NCBI GenBank assembly: GCA_946061345.1
Contig: CAMGRA010000031.1
Span: 1 to 9,187 of the forward strand
Source of the DNA: an uncultured Clostridia bacterium
GTDB lineage: Bacteria; Bacillota; Clostridia; Oscillospirales; Oscillospiraceae
DNA length: 9,187 nt
Direction: 5' to 3'
The notes beneath the pieces were generated by a model. It saw only the letters and a list, made by a program, of their open reading frames with translations, had not been told where the DNA came from and did not search any database. A program made the translations under genes and the position numbers. This document shows, one piece after another, positions 1-6,306 of this stretch. The stretch's first letter is position 1, and every line of letters starts with the position of its first letter.

Positions 1-7
1 CGGCGGA

Positions 8-36
8 TTGACTTGGGCTGGGGAATTGGGTATAAT
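8..36 (+). promoter_or_regulatory. Sigma-A promoter of the MarR-MarR-citrate synthase operon
   Basis: TTGACT at 8-13 and a consensus TATAAT at 31-36 are separated by exactly 17 nt. The predicted start near 43 gives a leader of about 46 nt that contains the palindrome at 50-64. No other promoter is visible before the citrate synthase, whose gene overlaps its upstream neighbour, so this promoter probably drives all three genes. Confidence 0.8.
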
Positions 37-49
37 AGGATAGTACAAA

Positions 50-64
50 AACGAACAGTTCGTT
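50..64. promoter_or_regulatory. Palindromic operator candidate downstream of the promoter
   Basis: AACGAACAGTTCGTT is a perfect inverted repeat: 6-bp arms and a 3-nt centre. It lies about 7-21 nt after the predicted transcription start and just ahead of a MarR-family gene. MarR dimers typically bind short palindromes of this size that overlap or follow their own promoter, so autorepression by one or both encoded MarR proteins is the natural inference. Binding itself is not shown by the sequence. Confidence 0.55.
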
Positions 65-88
65 AAATAACTTTTTTCGAGGCGATCT

Positions 89-541
89 ATGTTGGAAAGC
101 ATGATTGACAGCCTGTATATCAACAGGGGCTTATACTATGCGCTTTTTGTGCCCGTATGCAGCAAATACAAACTGACCATGACGGAGATGCTCGTGCTGC
201 TCTATTTGGCCAAGAATCAGCAGTGCGACACGGCGTCTGGTATTGTCGACAGGCTCAAGATCACCAAATCTCACATTTCTGCGTCGGTTCGGGATCTGGA
301 GGAGCGCGGGTATTTACAGGGCAGCTATATGGGCCACGACCGCAGAACGATCCATCTGCGCTTGTGCGACGAGGCCGCAAAGATCGTCCGGGAAGGGAAC
401 CAGGTCCAGCAGGAGTTCCTCTCGGTGGTCAGCCGGGGGTTTTCTGAGGAGGAGATCAAGACCTTCGGCGGCTATCTTGAGCGGATCAATGCCAACGTGG
501 AGGACTATCTGCAAAACCAGCTACATTCGAAAAGGGGTTGA
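89..541 (+). CDS. MarR-family transcriptional regulator (first of a pair)
   Basis: This is a 150-residue cytoplasmic DNA-binding protein of normal MarR length. A winged helix-turn-helix spans about residues 31-93: TMTEMLVLLYLA begins the domain, the recognition helix is near residues 58-72 (ITKSHISASVRDLEERGY), and the wing carries the family D-x-R signature as D84-R85-R86. Flanking helices at the N and C termini would form the dimer interface. The ATG at 89 follows GAGG at 79-82 with 6 nt spacing. Its stop overlaps a possible TTG start of the next gene, so the two regulators are co-transcribed. The upstream palindrome suggests autoregulation. The ligand and the specific regulator type cannot be told from sequence. 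Confidence 0.88.
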   Translation: MLESMIDSLYINRGLYYALFVPVCSKYKLTMTEMLVLLYLAKNQQCDTASGIVDRLKITKSHISASVRDLEERGYLQGSYMGHDRRTIHLRLCDEAAKIVREGNQVQQEFLSVVSRGFSEEEIKTFGGYLERINANVEDYLQNQLHSKRG

Positions 542-546
542 CCGGC

Positions 547-1041
547 ATGCATGAATTATACTTGAACAACATCACGGAGCTTGCCCATGAGCTGACCTAT
601 CAGCGGTATCTGCTCAACCAGGGACAGGCGAACACGCTCTTTCAGGAGCTTTCCATCCCGGAATATATCGCGCTGCACTATCTGTCCCGCTCTGCCAGCG
701 AAAAGGACAACGAGACGGGGAAAACCTATCTGCGGGACATTGCCGCTGAGCTGAAGCTCTCCATTCCCCAGGCCTCGAGAATGGTCGGACAGCTCCGGGA
801 CAAGGGGCTGGTGTCGTGGTCCCATGACGGTGACGGCAGTGAGGGAACCTACATCATTATTACCGATTCCGGCCTCCGGCAGATGGAAACGCAGGAGACG
901 CTCCTGAAGGACTATTACAGCAGGGTCACGGAGAAATTCGGCAGGGAGAATTTGACCACATTACTGGAACTGATGATCGAGCTTGAAAAGGTAATGGATT
1001 CGGAATTGATCGGGGAAGGAGACGGACCGGATGGAATATGA
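547..1041 (+). CDS. MarR-like regulator (second of a pair), atypical wing
   Basis: This 164-residue protein has the helical layout of MarR regulators. It starts with an N-terminal helix (HELYLNNITELAHELTYQRY), followed by a winged helix-turn-helix whose recognition segment is LRDIAAELKLSIPQASRMVG and RDKGLVSW, and ends in C-terminal dimerisation helices. The wing reads SHDGDGSEGTY and lacks the D-x-R signature present in its neighbour, so DNA contact or partner choice may differ. I chose the ATG at 547 because AAAGGGG at 531-537 sits 9 nt upstream. A TTG at 538 would add three residues but has no room for a ribosome site. The 3' end overlaps the citrate synthase start by 11 nt. It could act with the first MarR as a heterodimer; that is inference. 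Confidence 0.8.
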   Translation: MHELYLNNITELAHELTYQRYLLNQGQANTLFQELSIPEYIALHYLSRSASEKDNETGKTYLRDIAAELKLSIPQASRMVGQLRDKGLVSWSHDGDGSEGTYIIITDSGLRQMETQETLLKDYYSRVTEKFGRENLTTLLELMIELEKVMDSELIGEGDGPDGI

Positions 1042-2425
1042 GCAGATGAACAGCTATGCTGCCGAAAAGGAAAGCCTTTGCAGGAAAAATGACAGCATTG
1101 CCCCCAGGCTCTACGACGAATACGGCGTCAAAAAGGGCCTGCGCGACGAAAACGGCAAGGGCGTGCTGGCGGGGCTGACGAATATTTCAAAAATCATTTC
1201 CTCCAAGATCATTGACGGACAGAAGACCGCCTGCGACGGTGAATTGTGGTATCGCGGCTACCGGGTCGAGGAGCTGATCGACGATTTGGGAGACGGGGAA
1301 CTGGGTTTTGAAAAGGTCGCCTATCTGCTTTTGATGGGAGAACTGCCGGATGCGGAGGAACAGCGCAGATTCTCGGAGCTGATCGGTGAGTGCCGCACGC
1401 TTCCCACGAACTTCACCCGGGATGTCATCATGAAGGCGCCCAGCGACGATATCATGAATTCCATGACGCGCAGCATCCTGACGCTGGCGTCCTATGACAA
1501 GACCGCCAAGGATACCTCTGTTGGCAATTCACTGCGGCAGTGCATCCAGCTCATCGGTGAGTTCCCGCTTCTGGCGGTGTACGGTTACCACGCGTACAAC
1601 TATTATGAAAACATGGACAGCATGGTGATCCACCGCCCGGATCCTGCGCTGTCGACGGCGGAAAATCTGCTGATGATGCTCCGGCCGGACAAGGCCTATA
1701 CCAGGACTGAGGCGAAGGTTCTGGACACTGCGCTGATCCTCCACATGGAGCACGGCGGCGGCAACAACTCGACCTTTACCACCCGTGTCGTCACCTCCTC
1801 CGGCTCAGACACCTATTCCACGGTGGCTGCGGCCATGTCCTCCCTGAAAGGCCCCAAGCACGGCGGCGCAAATATCAAGGTCATGGAGATGATGAGCGAC
1901 ATCCGCGCCCATGTGAAGGACTACGCGGACAAGGACGAGATCGAAGCGTACCTGACCCGGATCGTGAGCAAGGAAGCCTTCGACGGAAAGGGCCTGATCT
2001 ACGGTATGGGCCACGCGGTGTATTCGCTGTCGGACCCGAGAGAGCGCATTTTCAAGGGCTATGTGCAGCAGCTTGCCGCGGAAAAGGGCAGGGGAGATGA
2101 CCTGCTCCTCTATGAGAACATTGAGGAACTGGCGCCCCGGGTCATTGCCCGGAACCGCCGTATTTTCAAGGGTGTCAGCCCCAACATCGACTTCTACAGC
2201 GGGTTTGTCTATGATATGCTCGGGATCCCCCAGGAGCTTTATACCGCCATGTTCGCCATTGCCCGCATCGTGGGCTGGAGCGCCCACCGGATCGAGGAGC
2301 TGATCTGCATGGACAAGATCATCCGTCCTGCCTATATGAGCGTGATGGAGGAAAAGTGGTCTTCCCCGCCGCAAGAATCTCCCCGGCGTTCCGACTACAG
2401 CAATTTGGAAGCCCCGGCGCAGTGA
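1031..2425 (+). CDS. Citrate synthase (citrate/2-methylcitrate synthase family)
   Basis: The product condenses acetyl-CoA with oxaloacetate to citrate, the entry step of the oxidative branch toward 2-oxoglutarate and glutamate; 2-methylcitrate synthase activity with propionyl-CoA cannot be excluded. The protein is 464 residues. The catalytic triad is intact: His277 in GPKHGGAN, His328 in GMGHAVY and Asp387 in NIDFYSG. EHGGGNNSTFT at 240-250 is characteristic of the clostridial branch, and ARIVGWSAHR at 411-420 carries further binding residues. About 25 residues after IRPAYMSV form a polar tail. The ATG at 1031 follows AAGGAG at 1016-1021 with 9 nt spacing. It is the last gene of the MarR-MarR operon and ends inside a terminator. 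No aconitase or isocitrate dehydrogenase gene lies next to it in this window. Confidence 0.93.
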   Translation: MEYEQMNSYAAEKESLCRKNDSIAPRLYDEYGVKKGLRDENGKGVLAGLTNISKIISSKIIDGQKTACDGELWYRGYRVEELIDDLGDGELGFEKVAYLLLMGELPDAEEQRRFSELIGECRTLPTNFTRDVIMKAPSDDIMNSMTRSILTLASYDKTAKDTSVGNSLRQCIQLIGEFPLLAVYGYHAYNYYENMDSMVIHRPDPALSTAENLLMMLRPDKAYTRTEAKVLDTALILHMEHGGGNNSTFTTRVVTSSGSDTYSTVAAAMSSLKGPKHGGANIKVMEMMSDIRAHVKDYADKDEIEAYLTRIVSKEAFDGKGLIYGMGHAVYSLSDPRERIFKGYVQQLAAEKGRGDDLLLYENIEELAPRVIARNRRIFKGVSPNIDFYSGFVYDMLGIPQELYTAMFAIARIVGWSAHRIEELICMDKIIRPAYMSVMEEKWSSPPQESPRRSDYSNLEAPAQ

Positions 2426-2447
2426 AGCGTCCGGGGCGTGTTTTTTT
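2411..2447 (+). terminator. Rho-independent terminator overlapping the end of citrate synthase
   Basis: GCCCCGG at 2411-2417 pairs with CCGGGGC at 2431-2437. The inner CGC (2418-2420) pairs with GCG (2427-2429) across one bulged base, leaving a 6-nt loop that includes most of the stop codon. A run of seven T follows at 2441-2447. The stop codon of the gene (2423-2425) is inside the hairpin. Confidence 0.85.
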
Positions 2448-2493
2448 ATCCGGTGGATGCACTTCGGTTCAAAAATAGTTCATACAGTTTTGC

Positions 2494-2522
2494 TTGACAA
2501 ACGGTACTTGACGGACTATAGT
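2494..2522 (+). promoter_or_regulatory. Sigma-A promoter of the TetR-antiporter operon
   Basis: Consensus TTGACA at 2494-2499 and TATAGT at 2517-2522 are spaced by 17 nt. The predicted start is near 2529. The -10 box overlaps the left arm of the large inverted repeat at 2518-2555, so a bound repressor would cover both the -10 box and the start point. Confidence 0.8.
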
Positions 2523-2555
2523 GGAAACAAAAAAAGGATATTTTGTTTCCACTAT
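2518..2555. promoter_or_regulatory. Large perfect inverted repeat, likely TetR operator
   Basis: ATAGTGGAAACAAAA (2518-2532) and TTTTGTTTCCACTAT (2541-2555) are perfect reverse complements separated by 8 nt (AAAGGATA). The repeat runs from inside the -10 box to the start codon of the TetR gene at 2554. The spacer holds the only ribosome-binding-like AAGGA. Position and symmetry point to autorepression by the encoded TetR protein; binding is inferred. Confidence 0.75.
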
Positions 2556-3039
2556 GAAAAATGAGATCATTCGGGAGTCCATCATCAGCCTTCGGCAGGA
2601 GGGCCTGAGGTTTTCCATAGACACCCTGGCCGACCGGCTGAGAATATCAAAGAAAACCGTCTACAAGTATTTCCCGGACAAGGAAACGCTTGCACTGGCG
2701 CTGTATGAAAAGTATTTTGACGACACGGCAGAGCAGGCGGAAAAGCTGCTGGAGGCCTGCGGACGATCTTCCCGCGTGGCATTGCTGCGCCTGTACTACG
2801 ACGCAAAGGTGATGACCCGGGGAGAGATCTTCAATAAGTATAAATTGAATGAGACGATCTACGCTTATGTTTCAGAGCGCAGTAACGCGCTTTGGGAGAC
2901 GGTTTCATCCGCCTTCAGCGCTGCTTCTGCCGAGGAAAGAAAAACGCTTCGGATCATTCTCGACGGCACCCTTGAAAAGCTCTGCACTGTGCAGGAAAAC
3001 TCGGAGGCCGTAATAGAAAGGTTGGCTGACTTGTTGTGA
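2554..3039 (+). CDS. TetR/AcrR-family transcriptional regulator
   Basis: The product is a 161-residue regulator, short for TetR (usually about 190). The N-terminal helix-turn-helix is clear: residues 20-44 contain FSIDTLADRLRISKKTVYKYF followed by PDKE, the classic TetR recognition region. The rest is helical and variable, as expected for the ligand-binding part, and no ligand can be assigned. An in-frame GTG at 2521 would add 11 residues, but it lies in the -10 box ahead of the predicted transcription start, so ATG 2554 is preferred. AAGGA at 2534-2538 is rather far upstream (15 nt). The stop overlaps the antiporter start as GTGA. It probably represses itself and the antiporter through the flanking inverted repeat. 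Confidence 0.87.
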   Translation: MKNEIIRESIISLRQEGLRFSIDTLADRLRISKKTVYKYFPDKETLALALYEKYFDDTAEQAEKLLEACGRSSRVALLRLYYDAKVMTRGEIFNKYKLNETIYAYVSERSNALWETVSSAFSAASAEERKTLRIILDGTLEKLCTVQENSEAVIERLADLL

Positions 3040-4262
3040 TTATTGGATTACTTCGTATCTTTGCGGTGCTGTGCGCCGCGTTTGCCTGCGGGAGGCTCGT
3101 CTCCAAGGTGAAGCTCCCGGCCATTCTCGGCTGGCTCATCGCCGGGATCGTATTTGGGCCTTACCTTGCCGATGTGGTGACCCTGGAGATCACCGAGTCG
3201 CTGTGGTACAAGGTCTTTATCAAATTCTTTGAATGTTTTGCCGGTGTCATGATCGGCCGCGAGATCATCTTCAAGAAGCTGGCCGCCTCCGGCAAACAGA
3301 TCATCGGCATCACCGTTGTCCAGTCCATCGGGACGTTTTTGTTTGTTTCCGCCGTCTTTGCGGTGGTGTTCCTGATCGCGGACATCCCGGTCTATCTGGC
3401 GTTTATCTTCGGCGGCATCGCCCTGGCGACTGCACCGGCGCCTGCCCTGTCCATCGTCAACGAGTACCACACGAAGGGCCCCGTTACGAAAACACTGATC
3501 CCTCTTGCCGCCATTGACGATGTGATCGGCGTCATCGTTTTCTTCACGGTGATCTCTGTGGTCAGCGCCGCCAACGGCAGTGCTTCCACTTCGCCCCTTG
3601 CCGTTGTGGGCATGGTGTTACTGCCCTTTGTGATCGGTATTCTGACGGGCTTCTGCGCGTCCCTCCTGATGAAGCATCTGAGAAGCGCCCGTCTGCGTCT
3701 CGTGCTGCTCCTGGGCATTCTGTGCGCCTCGACGGTTTGCGGCCTGCTGATCGACCGGTATGTTTTTCATGCTTTCAGTCTGAATTATCTGCTCATCGGC
3801 ATGGCCTTCAGCGCCACGGTCGCTAATCTTCTGCCCCGGGAGGAGCTGACGGAGACCTTAAAGCTCTATGACCCCCTGCTGAGCCTGTCTTTGGTGATCG
3901 TCATTGTCAACCTGGGAATGCCGCTGGATTACCGCCTTATCGCGGGAGCGGGCCTCTTTACGGCCATTTACATTGTTTCAAGGGCCTGCGGCAAGATCGG
4001 CGGTGCTTATCTGGGCGGCAGGCTGACAAAAGCGGAGCCGACGGTCACAAAGTACCTGGGCTTTACGCTGCTGCCTCATTCCGGCGTGTCTCTGGTATTT
4101 ACGGGCATCGCTGTCTCCACCCTGTCGGGGATAGACCCGTCCCTTGCCTCTATTGTGTCGGGTACCATCGTGGCGGCGGCAATCATCAATGAGATCATCG
4201 CGGTGATCGTTGCGAAATTCGCGTTCAAATGGGCCGGAGAGCTGGACGGACAGGAACAGTAG
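3036..4262 (+). CDS. Cation/proton antiporter (CPA2, Na+/H+ exchanger domain)
   Basis: This 408-residue polytopic membrane protein has roughly a dozen hydrophobic segments and matches the sodium/hydrogen exchanger fold, which swaps Na+ or K+ for protons across the cytoplasmic membrane. Diagnostic features are the early KLPAILGWLIAGIVFGP block (residues 26-42), the unwound-helix segment ALATAPAPALS (129-139), the ion-binding Asp pair D161-D162 in PLAAIDDVIG, and Arg316/Lys320 in SRACGKIGGAYLGGRL. There is no C-terminal RCK/TrkA-N domain, so it is the transporter core only. It begins at GTG 3036, overlapping the TetR stop by 4 nt with only a distant AAAGG at 3017-3021, so translation is probably coupled. 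The ion specificity is not determined; efflux of another small ion under TetR control is possible. Confidence 0.88.
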   Translation: MIIGLLRIFAVLCAAFACGRLVSKVKLPAILGWLIAGIVFGPYLADVVTLEITESLWYKVFIKFFECFAGVMIGREIIFKKLAASGKQIIGITVVQSIGTFLFVSAVFAVVFLIADIPVYLAFIFGGIALATAPAPALSIVNEYHTKGPVTKTLIPLAAIDDVIGVIVFFTVISVVSAANGSASTSPLAVVGMVLLPFVIGILTGFCASLLMKHLRSARLRLVLLLGILCASTVCGLLIDRYVFHAFSLNYLLIGMAFSATVANLLPREELTETLKLYDPLLSLSLVIVIVNLGMPLDYRLIAGAGLFTAIYIVSRACGKIGGAYLGGRLTKAEPTVTKYLGFTLLPHSGVSLVFTGIAVSTLSGIDPSLASIVSGTIVAAAIINEIIAVIVAKFAFKWAGELDGQEQ

Positions 4263-4269
4263 AACATAA

Positions 4270-4293
4270 AAAGGAGCCTGCATAGGCTCCTTT
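4270..4293 (+). terminator. Terminator hairpin, copy 1, after the antiporter
   Basis: AAAGGAGCCT at 4270-4279 pairs perfectly with AGGCTCCTTT at 4284-4293 around a GCAT loop. Two more A precede it, but only three T follow on the plus strand. In the minus direction it ends in a T run, so it may also stop leftward transcripts. It is identical over 24 nt to the copy at 4506-4529. Confidence 0.7.
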
Positions 4294-4505
4294 CAGTCTG
4301 TCGAAAAACTATCTTTTGATGAGAAGCCTCCCTCTGATGAGGAAGGTGGCAAAAATCTTTGATTTTTGACGGAGGGAGAGAAAATGCAGCAGATTTTTAC
4401 TTGTTTCCGATAAAGACAGAACATTTTTATTCTCTCCCCCAGTCACGGCTGATGCCGTGACAGCCCCCTCGTCAGAGGGGGCCGAGGGACTTTTTTGACA
4501 CGCTC
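4294..4505. mobile_element. MITE-like palindromic repeat inserted between terminator copies
   Basis: This is a non-coding 212-bp element between convergent genes. Its ends are inverted: TGTCGAAAAACT near 4299-4310 on the plus strand against TGTCAAAAAAGT read on the minus strand from 4501. Inside are two diverged copies of a module of about 58 bp in opposite orientation. The left copy (about 4327-4384) contains CCCTCTGATGAGG and ends in GGGAGAGAAAA. The right copy (about 4487-4426, minus) contains CCCTCTGACGAGG and ends in GGGAGAGAATA. Each carries a different central hairpin: CAAAAATC/GATTTTTG at 4350-4368 and GTCACGGC/GCCGTGAC at 4442-4461. It resembles dispersed repeats common in gut Clostridia; that link is from memory. 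Confidence 0.6.
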
Positions 4506-4532
4506 AAAGGAGCCTGCATAGGCTCCTTTTTT
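4506..4532 (-). terminator. Terminator hairpin, copy 2, between convergent genes
   Basis: This is the same 10-bp stem and GCAT loop as the copy at 4270-4293, in the same orientation. Six T follow at 4527-4532 on the plus strand. It is the first hairpin met by transcripts from the acetyltransferase gene, which ends 7 nt away. On the minus strand only three T follow, so the stronger T tract serves plus-strand transcripts. Confidence 0.65.
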
Positions 4533-4538
4533 GATGCT

Positions 4539-5219
4539 CTATTCTTTCCAGGCCCAGATGGCGGGCAGGGAGGCCTGCTCCATGCCCAGACGCTTCTGCA
4601 GGTGCAGGGAGGCCTCGTTGCCGTCAATGACGTGGCAGTAGGGATGCCAGCCGCGCTGCAGATGCCAGGCAATAAGAAAGGCCTCCAGTGCGTAGCCGTA
4701 ACCCTTGCGGCGGTATTCGGGGAGGATCTCCAGCATTCCCATGGCACCCTCAGAATGGATGCCGATAAAGCCAGCCAGCGTGCCGTTTTCGAACAGGCCC
4801 CACATCCGCCCCGCAGCAATGCGCTTGCGCAGATAGGAGAGGCTGTTGTCTACCAGATGGTAATGAGCGGCGGCCTGCTCGGCGTATTCCGGGGTCAGCG
4901 GACGGATGTCGTGGGGCGTCTGTACCGGCGGACGGTCGGAAACATACATCCACTGGGAGCAGGGATTCTCCCCGGTAAAGCCGAAAGCCTCACCGACGGC
5001 GCGGCGGGCGTCAATGCTTTTGACCGTGATCTGCTGAAAATCGGGAACCTCCAAGCTTTTCAGGACACGGCACAGGGCTGCACCGTCGATAATATCCGTT
5101 AAAACGGAGCCGTGGCTCTGCTTCCGCACGATACAGCCCTCCGCGCCCTCATACAGCAGGGAACCGCCCTCGCGGCGCAGAAGCTCATACAGATCGACGT
5201 TTTCTTTTGTCAGTGTCAT
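4539..5219 (-). CDS. GNAT-family N-acetyltransferase
   Basis: This 226-residue cytoplasmic protein is predicted to transfer an acetyl group from acetyl-CoA to an unknown amine. The catalytic GNAT fold is in the C-terminal half (about 104-226). Motif A reads GMLEILPEYRRKGYGYALE (161-179), with the acetyl-CoA pyrophosphate loop R170-R171-K172-G173-Y174-G175. Motif B follows as VIDGNEASLHLQKRLGM (197-213), a typical FR47-like ending. The first 100 residues are not recognised and make it longer than a minimal GNAT protein. Its ATG (5219-5217) overlaps the stop of the upstream homocysteine methyltransferase as ATGA, so the two are one transcript with coupled translation. The pairing does not reveal the acceptor. 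Confidence 0.85.
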   Translation of the reverse strand: MTLTKENVDLYELLRREGGSLLYEGAEGCIVRKQSHGSVLTDIIDGAALCRVLKSLEVPDFQQITVKSIDARRAVGEAFGFTGENPCSQWMYVSDRPPVQTPHDIRPLTPEYAEQAAAHYHLVDNSLSYLRKRIAAGRMWGLFENGTLAGFIGIHSEGAMGMLEILPEYRRKGYGYALEAFLIAWHLQRGWHPYCHVIDGNEASLHLQKRLGMEQASLPAIWAWKE

Positions 5220-6088
5220 AGTAATTCTCTTTTCATTTCAGCAATAAATTCCGGCGTCGTGCCGCAGCAGCCGCCGATCAGGTCCGCGCCTGCCTCCAGC
5301 AGCACACGCATATGGGCGGCAAATTTCGCCGCCGTCATGGGGTAGACCGCCTCACCGTTGTCGGAGATAGCGGGCATTCCCGCGTTGGGCTTGACCAGCA
5401 GCGGGATCTCTGCGACGGCCTTCATATTGCGCACTAGGCTGACCAACTGCTCCGGTCCGCAGGAACAGTTGACCCCTGCCGCCGACGCACCCAGCTCCTG
5501 CAGCTCCTCCACCGCGTCGACACAGTTGCCGCCGAAGTAGGCAGAGCCGTCGGACTGGACTGTCAGGCTGCACAAAACAGGCAGGTCACAGACCTCCCGC
5601 ACGGCCTCCAGGGCAACGGCGGTCTCGTCGATGCCCAGCATGGTCTCAATGACGATCAGATCCGCCCCACCCTCGGCAAGAGCAGCAGCCTGCTCCCGGT
5701 AGATCTCGTGGAGACGGTTGTATTCCATGGGACCGTTTGGTTCCAGCGGAACGCCGGTGGTGGTCATGTCGCCTGCCACCAGTGCTTTGCCGCCGGCAGC
5801 CTGCCGGGAAAGAGCGACCAGACGCCGGTTCAGCTCTTCCACCTGATCTGCCAGGCCCTCCCGTTCCAGTGTATAGCGGTTGGCGGAAAAGGTGGGCGCG
5901 TAGATGATATCCGAGCCTGCGGCTACATATTCCCGCTGCAAAGCCAGCAAAGCTTCCGGGTGGGCATCGATCCACAGCTCCGTGCAGATGCCCCGGGGCA
6001 TCCCACGCTTCATCAGATTGGAACCTGTAGCACCGTCGAGCAGAAGAGGACGGCTTTGGCACAGGGCGGCGAATTCTTCTCTTTTCAT
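5216..6088 (-). CDS. Homocysteine S-methyltransferase family protein
   Basis: The 290-residue protein consists only of the zinc-dependent homocysteine S-methyltransferase barrel found at the N terminus of cobalamin-dependent methionine synthase and in stand-alone enzymes of the MmuM type. It has the DGATGSNL motif (18-25). The three zinc-binding cysteines are present: Cys208 in GVNCSCG, and Cys274-Cys275 in GGCCGTTPE. The folate, cobalamin and activation domains of full MetH are absent, so the methyl donor may be S-methylmethionine, S-adenosylmethionine or a separate corrinoid protein; this cannot be decided. The start is firm: AGGAGG (6099-6094) is 5 nt before ATG. It is the first gene of a two-gene operon with the GNAT protein. 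No SAM riboswitch is visible in the short leader. Confidence 0.9.
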   Translation of the reverse strand: MKREEFAALCQSRPLLLDGATGSNLMKRGMPRGICTELWIDAHPEALLALQREYVAAGSDIIYAPTFSANRYTLEREGLADQVEELNRRLVALSRQAAGGKALVAGDMTTTGVPLEPNGPMEYNRLHEIYREQAAALAEGGADLIVIETMLGIDETAVALEAVREVCDLPVLCSLTVQSDGSAYFGGNCVDAVEELQELGASAAGVNCSCGPEQLVSLVRNMKAVAEIPLLVKPNAGMPAISDNGEAVYPMTAAKFAAHMRVLLEAGADLIGGCCGTTPEFIAEMKRELL

Positions 6089-6222
6089 GGCTGCCTCCTG
6101 AGGTTTTTTTCTATTTTACCCATTTGCTCGCCGTTTTTCAATACGAATATCCATTTTATTTCTTTTACTCTGCGGTAGAATGTGTCGGATTTCCCTTTTA
6201 ACTTTTCCTGAATGTAAGCCAT
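6085..6222 (-). CDS. Doubtful 45-residue reading frame upstream of the methyltransferase
   Basis: A lysine-rich frame begins MAYIQEKLKGK and ends LRRQP. It has a plausible ribosome site (AAAGG at 6235-6231, 8 nt before ATG) and an ATGA overlap with the methyltransferase start. The first residues resemble the MAYIQEK start of some clostridial integrases (from memory), so it may be a degenerate N-terminal piece of one; the remainder matches nothing I recognise. The frame stays open upstream through a hairpin repeat, giving up to 95 residues, which looks like translated repeat. A promoter lies within it. It is probably not a functional gene. Confidence 0.2.
   Translation of the reverse strand: MAYIQEKLKGKSDTFYRRVKEIKWIFVLKNGEQMGKIEKNLRRQP
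6113..6141 (-). promoter_or_regulatory. Promoter of the homocysteine methyltransferase-GNAT operon
   Basis: On the minus strand TTGAAA (6141-6136) and TAAAAT (6118-6113) are spaced by 17 nt. The predicted start near 6106 leaves a leader of about 18 nt containing AGGAGG. It lies inside the doubtful small reading frame at 6085-6222, which weakens the case for that frame. Confidence 0.6.
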
Positions 6223-6240
6223 TTTGACCGCCTTTCGACG

Positions 6241-6251
6241 GCCCAAAGGGC
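6241..6251. repeat. Small palindrome with CTTTG centre
   Basis: GCCCAAAGGGC is a perfect palindrome; on the minus strand its centre reads CCTTTGG. It has the same centre as the larger hairpins to its right and may be an outlying member of that cluster. Confidence 0.4.
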
Positions 6252-6306
6252 AAAAATGGCTGATCCTGTTGTCTTTTTCGTTGACCCAGCAGAACAGTAA
6301 TACTAA

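Noticed and set aside
53..61. GAAC/GTTC resembling a LexA (SOS) box
   Set aside because: The Firmicutes LexA box needs a 4-nt gap between GAAC and GTTC; here the gap is one base, and the site precedes a MarR gene, so a MarR operator is the better reading.
2521..2553. GTG at 2521 as the start of the TetR gene
   Set aside because: The codon lies in the -10 box, ahead of the predicted transcription start, and has no ribosome site; ATG 2554 begins the normal TetR N terminus.
6089..6135. SAM or cobalamin riboswitch ahead of the homocysteine methyltransferase
   Set aside because: The predicted leader is only about 18 nt and no S-box or B12-box sequence is visible upstream.
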